Positions 1-4,589 of a stretch of DNA of 5,266 nucleotides are shown here, one piece after another (the stretch's first letter is position 1; each line of letters opens with the position of its first letter). The DNA lies in the NCBI GenBank assembly GCA_031260765.1, contig JAISKX010000063.1, positions 1 through 5,266 of the forward strand. The letters run 5' to 3'. Position numbers and translations under genes: made by a program. This DNA comes from Endomicrobium sp. (lineage in GTDB: Bacteria; Elusimicrobiota; Endomicrobiia; Endomicrobiales; Endomicrobiaceae). The notes under the pieces were generated by a model. The model searched no databases. It saw only the letters and a list, made by a program, of their open reading frames with translations, and was not told the origin of the DNA.

Positions 1-21
1 CCGTTGCGCCGAAGCAATCGT

Positions 22-58
22 ACCCGCTCCCTGAAAGGGAGAGGGTGAGGGAGAGGGT
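22..58. repeat. GA-rich repeat with hairpin upstream of lspA
   Basis: This GC-rich block contrasts with the AT-rich genes around it. Bases 22-32 (ACCCGCTCCCT) pair with 36-46 (AGGGAGAGGGT) around a GAA loop with a single mismatch. The ten-base unit GGGAGAGGGT at 37-46 is repeated at 49-58, separated by GA, so the 5' arm could pair with either copy. No T-run follows, so it is not an ordinary intrinsic terminator. I recall similar 'CTCCCTGAAAGGGAGAGGGT' blocks as dispersed intergenic repeats in many Gram-negative genomes. That identity is from memory, and only this copy can be seen here. Confidence 0.55.
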
Positions 59-79
59 CAACGCGAAGCGTAAAATCAC

Positions 80-562
80 ATGAAAAAACCAATTATCTTT
101 GCCTTTCTCATTTATATATTAGACCAACTCTCAAAACTTGCCGTCTCGCATTTTTTGCCCTATGGCTCCTCAATATCCGTAATCAAACCTCTCGCCTTTT
201 TCAATATAGTCAAAGTTCAAAATACGGGCATAGCTTTCAGCCTTTTGCAGAATAAAAATTTTATTTTTATGGTTTTGGTTTTTTGTTTTTTACTTGTTTT
301 GATAATCTGGCTTTACAAAAACCGCTCAAAAATTCCATCCCTTCAAAAATACGCTTTTTGTTTTGTTATAGCCGGGGGGTTCGGCAATCTCACAGACAGA
401 CTTTTTCGCGGCGCAGTAGTGGATTTTTTGGATTTCGGCATAAACTATTTGAGATGGCCTTCTTTTAATATAGCAGACAGCGCAGTTTGCATCGGCACTT
501 TTTTAATACTTTTGGATATTATCATCTCGGCTCGCTCTCAAAAATCCGCAGGGGGAAAATAA
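80..562 (+). CDS. lspA: Lipoprotein signal peptidase (signal peptidase II)
   Basis: This inner-membrane aspartyl protease cleaves the signal peptide from diacylglyceryl-modified prolipoproteins, just before the lipidated cysteine. The product is 160 aa, normal for the family (about 150-170). The N-terminal helix carries the DQLSK motif (residues 15-19). It is followed by VQNTGIAF (46-53), GGFGNLTDR (99-107) with catalytic Asp106, VVDFLDF (113-119), and FNIAD (129-133) with catalytic Asp133. Four hydrophobic segments lie at about 5-25, 60-79, 91-107 and 133-151. All hallmark residues are present, so the enzyme should be active. The ATG at 80 puts the DQ motif at the usual distance from the N-terminus, but there is no convincing Shine-Dalgarno sequence in front of it. 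The gene ends exactly where lgt begins. No promoter is evident in the 79 bp before it, so transcription probably starts further upstream. Confidence 0.96.
   Translation: MKKPIIFAFLIYILDQLSKLAVSHFLPYGSSISVIKPLAFFNIVKVQNTGIAFSLLQNKNFIFMVLVFCFLLVLIIWLYKNRSKIPSLQKYAFCFVIAGGFGNLTDRLFRGAVVDFLDFGINYLRWPSFNIADSAVCIGTFLILLDIIISARSQKSAGGK
550..556 (+). promoter_or_regulatory. Ribosome binding site of lgt inside the lspA end
   Basis: The purine run AGGGGGA lies within the last codons of lspA, 6 nt before the lgt ATG at 563. It supports that start and coupled translation of the two genes. Confidence 0.7.
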
Positions 563-1327
563 ATGCATCCTATACTTTTTACAATCGGCAGGTTTTCATT
601 GCATACCTATGGTTTGTTTGTAGCCGTAGGTTTTTTGGCTGGTATGTTGTATCTTTCCAAAAAAATCAAAACCAAAAATCCAATTATGTCTCAAGACGAG
701 TTATTTACTCTTGTGATGGGCATAATAATCTGCGCTATGATAGGCGCAAGAGCATTCTTCCTTATTTTTGAATACAAGTTCTGGCTGCATCCTTTCTCAA
801 ATATTTTTAAAGTTTGGGAAGGCGGTTTAACTTTTTACGGCGGTTTTATTCTTGCTTTTGTTTTCTTAATAATTTTTGTCAAAAAGAAAAAAATGAGTTT
901 GCCAAAAATTTTAGACTTGCTTGCTCCTGCGGCGGTTTTGGGACATTTTTTCGGGCGGCTTGGATGTTTTGCAGCGGGATGCTGTCACGGAATACCGACA
1001 GATATGCCTTGGGGAGTAATTTTTAGAGAGCCAACTCTTTCTCATATAGTGGATATTCCAGTTCACCCTGCCGAACTTTATGAGGCTTTCGGCAATCTCA
1101 CAATCTTTTTTATTCTAAATCATTACAATAAAAAAGAGCATAAGAGCGGGCGGACATTTGCTCTGTATATGCTTTTGTATGGAATTTTGAGATTTATCTG
1201 CGAGTTTTTTAGGGGGGATTTTAGAGGCGCTTATATTCTTAGTCTTTCTCCCGCTCAATTCATATCCATTTTCTTAATTATTTTCTCTATAGTCATTATG
1301 TATAGGACAAAAAATGCAAGAACTTAA
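563..1327 (+). CDS. lgt: Prolipoprotein diacylglyceryl transferase
   Basis: This integral inner-membrane enzyme transfers the diacylglyceryl group of phosphatidylglycerol to the lipobox cysteine of prolipoproteins, the step before LspA cleavage. The 254-aa product is at the short end of the family. Visible motifs are HTYG (14-17), GAR (61-63), WEGGLTFYGG (85-94), the signature GRLGCFAAGCCHG (131-143), HPAELYE (168-174) and YGILRFICEFFR (206-217). Arg132 aligns with the essential E. coli Arg143, and Arg210 and Glu214 align with Arg239 and Glu243. Where E. coli has N146, E151 and H103, this protein has Cys135, Cys140 and Tyr92. I recall the GCC-type signature from lineages outside the classic proteobacterial form, so this is probably a clade variant and not a dead enzyme. 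The ATG directly follows the lspA stop and has a good ribosome binding site. The 3' end overlaps the next gene by 14 nt. Confidence 0.95.
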   Translation: MHPILFTIGRFSLHTYGLFVAVGFLAGMLYLSKKIKTKNPIMSQDELFTLVMGIIICAMIGARAFFLIFEYKFWLHPFSNIFKVWEGGLTFYGGFILAFVFLIIFVKKKKMSLPKILDLLAPAAVLGHFFGRLGCFAAGCCHGIPTDMPWGVIFREPTLSHIVDIPVHPAELYEAFGNLTIFFILNHYNKKEHKSGRTFALYMLLYGILRFICEFFRGDFRGAYILSLSPAQFISIFLIIFSIVIMYRTKNART

Positions 1328-2192
1328 ATACTCTCAATTTGAAAAACAAAGACTTGATATTTTCCTGTCTCAAACCTTCCCAGATTATTCGCGCTCATAT
1401 TTTCAAAATCTCATCAGCGGCGGTCTTTCTGTTTTAGTCAACAATAAACCTTCTTCTTCAAATTACAAATTAAAGCGCGCAGATATAGTCCAAATAGAAT
1501 TTCCTAAAGAAACTCCATCAATTCTCAAAGCTGAAAAAATCCCATTAGACATAATATATGAAGACGCCGACATCATAGTAATCAATAAACAAGCGGGCTT
1601 GGTAGTTCATCCATCCTATGGGCATCCTGATGGGACATTATTGAACGGCATCATAGGCTATGCCAAAGGGAAGTTTTCTCCTTTTATGGTTCATAGGCTT
1701 GATAAAGATACGAGCGGTCTCATAATTTTTGCAAAAAACGAAAAATCCAAAATCAGCATTTCCAAACAATTTGCAAACAGGGCTGTCAAAAAACTCTATT
1801 ATGCCGCAGTAAAAGGCACGATTACAGAAAATGAAGGCAGAATAGAAGCGCCAATAGGCAGGTCTCCAGAAAACAGAAAGTTGATGTTGGTAAATCCCAC
1901 AGCCACAAAAATGGCAATCAGCGAATTTAAAGTAATATCCCGCAAAGACGGCTACACTCTTATAGAAGTTCACATAATCACAGGCAGAACTCATCAAATA
2001 AGAAGCCACATGCGCTATATAAATCACCCCGTAATAGGCGACACAGAATACGGTGGACCTGATAGAATTGATAATAAAATCATAAAAAGGCAAATGCTTC
2101 ACTCTCATCAAATCACCTTAACTCATCCCAAAACCTGCAAATCAATAAAATTTGAAGCCCCATTACCCAAAGACATAAAAGAATTGTTTTAA
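1314..2192 (+). CDS. RluD-family 23S rRNA pseudouridine synthase
   Basis: This RluA/RluD-family enzyme isomerises uridine to pseudouridine, most likely in 23S rRNA. The 292-aa product has an N-terminal S4 RNA-binding domain at about 12-64 (RLDIFLSQTFPDYSRS onward), then the catalytic domain. IIYEDADIIVINKQAGLVVH (80-99) is the typical first strand pair. HRLDKDTSG (127-135) holds the catalytic Asp130, and GRTHQIRSH (224-232) with the following HPVIGDTEYG block is the third family motif. An S4 domain fused to this core favours RluD (helix 69 sites) or RluC-type specificity over RluA, but the target uridines cannot be read from the sequence. The ATG at 1314 sits inside the lgt end, with AGGA at 1304-1307 six nt ahead of it. 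Pseudouridine synthase genes next to lspA are common in bacteria. The function is unrelated to lipoproteins, so the link is probably only shared transcription. Confidence 0.92.
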   Translation: MQELKYSQFEKQRLDIFLSQTFPDYSRSYFQNLISGGLSVLVNNKPSSSNYKLKRADIVQIEFPKETPSILKAEKIPLDIIYEDADIIVINKQAGLVVHPSYGHPDGTLLNGIIGYAKGKFSPFMVHRLDKDTSGLIIFAKNEKSKISISKQFANRAVKKLYYAAVKGTITENEGRIEAPIGRSPENRKLMLVNPTATKMAISEFKVISRKDGYTLIEVHIITGRTHQIRSHMRYINHPVIGDTEYGGPDRIDNKIIKRQMLHSHQITLTHPKTCKSIKFEAPLPKDIKELF

Positions 2193-2287
2193 AAAAATAA
2201 AAAATAGTGAACGGCTTTCTCGCAAGGAGCGCAAAAAATATAATGACAAAGACCACGCATAAGAGTCTCTCTAAAAACCTCCGTTGT

Positions 2288-2371
2288 CGTCATTGCGGGC
2301 TTGACCCGCAATCTCACAGCGCTGAAATTATGAGTGAACAGCGGAGATTGCGGGTCAAGCCCGCAATGACG
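2288..2371. repeat. Perfect 28-bp inverted repeat (CGLDPQS-type element)
   Basis: The left arm, 2288-2315, starts CGTCATTGCGGGCTTGACCC. The right arm, 2344-2371, is its exact reverse complement over all 28 bases. Inside the arms, CGCTG at 2320-2324 pairs with CAGCG at 2339-2343 after a 4-nt bulge, leaving a loop of 14 nt. The whole unit of 84 bp could fold into a very stable hairpin in DNA or RNA. It is much richer in GC than its surroundings. No T-run follows either end, so it is not a standard terminator. I recall this core (ATTGCGGGCTTGACCCGCAA) as an abundant intergenic palindrome in several Gram-negative lineages, where its translation gives spurious 'CGLDPQS' proteins. A non-autonomous mobile or REP-like element is the likeliest nature. 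No target-site duplication is obvious. Confidence 0.88.
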
Positions 2372-2380
2372 GATAGGGGA

Positions 2381-2387
2381 AAAGGAG
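2381..2387 (+). promoter_or_regulatory. Shine-Dalgarno site that fixes the asparaginase start
   Basis: AAAGGAG lies 8 nt before the ATG at 2396, nearly ideal in sequence and spacing. It directly follows the inverted repeat (9 nt after 2371). The competing upstream ATG at 2207 has no such site and would bury the signal peptide 63 residues into the protein. Confidence 0.85.
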
Positions 2388-2395
2388 AAGGAACA

Positions 2396-3496
2396 ATGAA
2401 AATATTTATATCAAAAATTTTATTAGCAAGCGCTTTTATTGTCTCAATTTCAAACTTTGCAATATCTGCGGAAATTTCAGATAGCGCCTCTCAAAGCAAA
2501 GCAAACATCGCAATTTTGGGAGTCGGAGGGACAATTGCGGGACAGGCTCAGTCGGCGGCTCAGGTTGTCGGGTATAAAGCGGCGGCGCTTTCTGTTGACG
2601 ATATTGTTAAAACCATACCTGAAATTTCTTCTATCGCAAATATTTCTTTGTGCGAACAAATTGCCCAAATTGACAGCAAAGATATGACTGATTTTATTTG
2701 GCTTACTCTTGCAAAAAGAGTCAATCAACTTTTAAGTCAAGACGATATAGACGGAGTAGTTATCACGCACGGAACAGACACAATGGAAGAAACCGCATAC
2801 TTTTTAAACCTCACTGTAAAAAGCGATAAGCCTGTAATTCTCGTCGGAGCAATGCGCCCAAACAGCGCAATCAGCGCCGACGGACCGAGAAATCTTTATA
2901 ATGCAGTTGTCGTTGCCGGCAGTAAAAATTCTAAAGGATACGGCGTTATGGTTTTGCTAAACGATAGGATTTTTTCAGCAAGAACCGTTACAAAAACAAA
3001 TACAATTTTGCCCAGCGCTTTCAACAGTATTGATTTCGGCGCGCTCGGATATGTTGTTGAAAACGAGCCGAAATTTTACAATAAGCCTGTCAGACTTCAC
3101 ACTGTTGACTCGGAATTTGATATTTCAAAAATTAAAATTTTGCCGAAAGTTGATATTGTATATAGTTATGCCGGCACGCATTCCGACGAGGCTGTCAAAG
3201 CTTTTGTAAAATTCGGCGCAAAAGGAATTATTCACGCAGGAACAGGCGACGGCAGTATTCACAAAAGCACAATGTTAAGTTTGATTGAGGCAAAAAGAGC
3301 CGGCATTGCGATAGTAAGGTCAACAAGAGTTGCCGGAGGAATTGTGGCTAAAGATAAAAACTACGACGACAATTTCGGTTTTATTTCCGCCGATTCTTTA
3401 AACCCGCAAAAAGCAAAAATTCTTTTACAATTAGCGTTGACAAAATATCAAGCCAAAGATAATAAAAAAATCCAAGAGCTGTTTGAGAAATATTGA
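2396..3496 (+). CDS. ansB: Type II (periplasmic) L-asparaginase
   Basis: This enzyme hydrolyses L-asparagine to aspartate and ammonia and is probably exported to the periplasm. The precursor is 366 aa. It starts with a Sec signal peptide (MKIFISK, a hydrophobic run, likely cleavage after Ala25 in AISA-E), leaving about 341 aa. The mature part resembles E. coli AnsB and the Wolinella enzyme throughout. Family motifs include GGTIAG (44-49), HGTDTMEETAYFLNLTVK (125-142), VGAMRP (150-155), SADGPRNLYNAV (160-171), VTKTNT (198-203) and the C-terminal LNPQKAKILLQLALT. By analogy with E. coli T12, Y25, S58, T89, D90 and K162, the active-site residues Thr46, Tyr60, Ser94, Thr127, Asp128 and Lys200 are all present. 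Two changes stand out: Val43 where the usual Thr precedes GGT, and Lys95 at the position of E. coli Gln59. The second could alter the asparagine/glutamine preference. The start at 2396 is set by its ribosome binding site and signal peptide. Confidence 0.93.
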   Translation: MKIFISKILLASAFIVSISNFAISAEISDSASQSKANIAILGVGGTIAGQAQSAAQVVGYKAAALSVDDIVKTIPEISSIANISLCEQIAQIDSKDMTDFIWLTLAKRVNQLLSQDDIDGVVITHGTDTMEETAYFLNLTVKSDKPVILVGAMRPNSAISADGPRNLYNAVVVAGSKNSKGYGVMVLLNDRIFSARTVTKTNTILPSAFNSIDFGALGYVVENEPKFYNKPVRLHTVDSEFDISKIKILPKVDIVYSYAGTHSDEAVKAFVKFGAKGIIHAGTGDGSIHKSTMLSLIEAKRAGIAIVRSTRVAGGIVAKDKNYDDNFGFISADSLNPQKAKILLQLALTKYQAKDNKKIQELFEKY

Positions 3497-3499
3497 TGC

Positions 3500-3569
3500 A
3501 ACTATTTAGCAATAATTGACAAGATAATCGGATTAAATTAGAATATCTATGCAAAATTTACTAATAGTT
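3500..3569. promoter_or_regulatory. Imperfect inverted repeat flanking the antitoxin promoter
   Basis: AACTATTTAG at 3500-3509 and CTAATAGTT at 3561-3569 are inverted copies that differ by one T. They bracket the predicted promoter from about -50 to +19. AbiEi antitoxins are known to repress their own operon by binding inverted repeats near the promoter, so these could be operator arms. Both arms are AT-rich and short, so chance is a real alternative. Confidence 0.35.
3516..3544 (+). promoter_or_regulatory. Sigma-70-type promoter for the AbiEi gene
   Basis: TTGACA (3516-3521), a perfect -35, is followed after exactly 17 nt by TAGAAT (3539-3544), which matches five of six -10 positions. Transcription would start near 3551, about 30 nt before the AbiEi start codon. 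This is the strongest promoter match in the window and marks the antitoxin gene as a transcription unit separate from the asparaginase. Confidence 0.75.
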
Positions 3570-3581
3570 TAAGGAATTTTT

Positions 3582-4217
3582 ATGAATGATTTGAATTTAA
3601 AGCAATTCGGCGCAGTTCCTATTACATTCAATGTTCTTGAAAGCATATTGAAAGATTACAGCGCGCCCAAAGATAAAATCGCCGCTATGGAAAAAGACGG
3701 GTCTCTTATCCGCTTGAAAAAAGGACTTTATGTTGTCTCGCCTCAATTGACTGGACTGCCTTTATCTAATGAACTTATTGCCAATCATCTTTATGGGATA
3801 TCTTATGTTTCATTAGAAACCGCTTTGTTTTTTTACGGGCTTATTCCAGAAAAAGTTTATGCAATCAGGTCTATGACTATGAAAAGAGCAAAAACTTTTG
3901 ATACGCCTTGCGGGAAATTTGAATATATCGCCGCTCCTGAAAATTATTTTCCCATAGGTATAAAGCAAATCAGCGATAATAATTTGACATATTTAATAGC
4001 CTCTCCAGAAAAGGCTATATGCGATATGCTCTTTGCAACAAGCCGTCTTCGCTTGCAATCCGTAAAAGCAATGAGACAATATCTACAAGAGGATTTGCGC
4101 ATAGATATGTCTATTGTGAAGAATTGGGATATAGATTTGGTAAAAGAAATTTTGGCGGCAGGACATAAAAAGACTGAAATCACTCAATTGATGAAAGTTA
4201 TTGAAAATGAAAAATGA
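3582..4217 (+). CDS. AbiEi-family antitoxin (type IV toxin-antitoxin)
   Basis: The 211-aa product matches the pattern of AbiEi-type antitoxins, the winged-helix repressor half of the AbiE abortive-infection system. Residues about 15-55 form the N-terminal DNA-binding region, ending in MEKDGSLIRLKKGLYVVSP (36-54). The core follows: NELIANHLYGISYVSLETAL (63-82), FYGLIPEKV (84-92), MTMKRAKTFDT (98-108), CGKFEYI (110-116) and LIASPEKAICDML (138-150). The C-terminal segment (about 155-211) is charged and helical. In the AbiE system this protein represses its operon and counters the AbiEii nucleotidyltransferase toxin without binding it directly. The ATG has AAGGA at 3571-3575, 6 nt upstream. No full toxin gene follows, only a short frame overlapping the stop. 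It may therefore be an orphan antitoxin, a stand-alone regulator, or able to neutralise a toxin encoded elsewhere. Confidence 0.85.
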   Translation: MNDLNLKQFGAVPITFNVLESILKDYSAPKDKIAAMEKDGSLIRLKKGLYVVSPQLTGLPLSNELIANHLYGISYVSLETALFFYGLIPEKVYAIRSMTMKRAKTFDTPCGKFEYIAAPENYFPIGIKQISDNNLTYLIASPEKAICDMLFATSRLRLQSVKAMRQYLQEDLRIDMSIVKNWDIDLVKEILAAGHKKTEITQLMKVIENEK

Positions 4218-4314
4218 CATTTTCCCTTTTATCAAAAATACAGATGTTTTAGATATTTGGTCAAAAGATTATTTTATACAACTGATTGATATGATAAAAT
4301 TTTCAAATATTTGA
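4207..4314 (+). pseudogene. Probable C-terminal remnant of an AbiEii-like toxin
   Basis: A 35-codon frame starts at an ATG overlapping the antitoxin stop by 11 nt, the usual place for the second gene of an AbiE operon. AbiEii nucleotidyltransferases are some 200-300 aa long and carry a GG-x-[ST] and D-x-D site, and none of this is present. The peptide contains FPFIKNTDVLDIWSKDYF (residues 6-23) followed by a short helix ending in MIKF. From memory, this resembles the C-terminal tail of some AbiEii-family proteins (acidic helix, a 'V-L-x-I-W-S-x-x-Y-F' stretch, then the end). The simplest reading is an internal deletion that removed the toxin's catalytic part and left its tail. It could instead be a real small protein. 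No separate ribosome binding site is evident. Confidence 0.45.
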
Positions 4315-4492
4315 TATTTTATTGTATCCCTCACATCAAAATCATCTCCCCTTGATTTGTGTAGCGTCATTTGCAGATATTCTTGTTCAATTTTTTATCT
4401 GCTATTTTGGAAAGCCAATAAGGAGTGAAGCGGATAATAAAAGTTTGCCCGCTGGGCATAAAGAAAATATATTGATGATTAAACCTGTCGGA
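4315..4492 (-). pseudogene. Possible decayed minus-strand coding fragment
   Basis: This gene-free stretch has protein-like sequence on the minus strand in two adjoining frames. From 4492 down to 4367 one frame reads SDRFNHQY, then FMPSGQTFIIRFTPYWLSK and IADKK. It changes at an A6 run (4391-4396 on the + strand, written as T). Adding one base there leads into a second frame reading IEQEYLQMTLHKSRGDDFDV and RDTIK toward 4315. Both parts have a rich, non-repetitive amino-acid mix that is unusual for chance frames in AT-rich DNA. I do not recognise the family. There is no plausible start codon or ribosome binding site, so at best it is a fragment with a frameshift. Chance remains quite possible. 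Confidence 0.25.
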
Positions 4493-4499
4493 TTATAAT
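4472..4499 (+). promoter_or_regulatory. Candidate promoter 1 for the nuclease gene
   Basis: TTGATG (4472-4477) and a perfect TATAAT (4494-4499) are spaced 16 nt apart. Transcription would start around 4506, giving a leader of about 84 nt. Confidence 0.45.
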
Positions 4500-4512
4500 T
4501 ATCGGGGTTAAT

Positions 4513-4521
4513 TGCTATAAT
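4513..4521 (+). promoter_or_regulatory. Candidate promoter 2, extended -10
   Basis: TGCTATAAT is a perfect extended -10 element with consensus TATAAT at 4516-4521. The -35 region 17 nt upstream (TTATAA at 4493-4498) is weak, as is usual for extended -10 promoters. Transcription would start near 4528, just before the palindrome at 4540-4551. It overlaps candidate promoter 1, so the two could be alternatives. Confidence 0.5.
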
Positions 4522-4539
4522 GATTAAACAAATTGCACT

Positions 4540-4551
4540 TTTTGCGCAAAA
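4540..4551. promoter_or_regulatory. 12-bp perfect palindrome, possible operator
   Basis: TTTTGCGCAAAA is its own reverse complement. It lies just downstream of the candidate -10 boxes, a position where a bound dimeric repressor would block transcription. No regulator is identified, and a 12-bp palindrome can arise by chance. Confidence 0.3.
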
Positions 4552-4556
4552 TAAAC

Positions 4557-4573
4557 AAGTCCGAAAAGGACTT
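4557..4573 (+). promoter_or_regulatory. Small leader hairpin next to the nuclease ribosome binding site
   Basis: AAGTCC (4557-4562) pairs perfectly with GGACTT (4568-4573) around a GAAAA loop. The ribosome binding site AAAAGGAG (4574-4581) follows immediately, 8 nt before the ATG at 4590. The stem leaves the binding site free, so it may protect the mRNA or help expose the site. No T-run follows, so it is not a terminator. Confidence 0.4.
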
Positions 4574-4589
4574 AAAAGGAGACAAAGGT

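Larger units (their letters stand above)
2193..2395 (+). other. Intergenic spacer with dispersed-repeat sequence
   Basis: These 203 bp separate the rlu gene from the asparaginase. They begin with an A-rich stretch after the rlu stop, which has no hairpin and so is not a terminator. Next comes TTCTCGCAAGGAGCGCAAAA (2218-2237), similar to a fragment I recall as a common dispersed intergenic element. The long inverted repeat at 2288-2371 follows, then the asparaginase ribosome binding site. The + strand frame from 2207 is open through the spacer into the asparaginase, but its peptide (CGLDPQS, then a mirrored RLRVKPAMT) is just the translated repeat, so I do not call it coding. No good promoter is visible. 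Confidence 0.6.

Noticed and set aside
1638..2111. A 157-codon open frame on the minus strand
   Set aside because: It lies entirely antisense to the well-supported pseudouridine synthase, has no ribosome binding site, and its peptide is Tyr/Phe/Cys-rich as expected from a shadow frame.
2301..2331. TTGACC in the inverted repeat with AATTAT downstream as a promoter for the asparaginase
   Set aside because: The spacing would be 19 nt and the -10 matches only four of six bases. Nothing else supports it, so it is mentioned only as a possibility in the repeat finding.
4214..4252. Alternative ATGA overlap start after the antitoxin stop codon
   Set aside because: It gives only 12 codons before a stop, and the peptide has no recognisable features. 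The ATG at 4207 gives the more protein-like frame.
4373..4402. Inverted repeat GCAGATA / TATCTGC followed by TATTTT, a possible terminator after the antitoxin
   Set aside because: The stem is only 7 AT-rich pairs with a 16-nt loop and the T-run is interrupted, so it is too weak to call.
4446..4458. TGCCC-GCT-GGGCA mini-hairpin as a terminator or operator
   Set aside because: It has a five-pair stem with a three-base loop and no T-run, and it falls inside the possible minus-strand coding fragment, which explains its higher GC.
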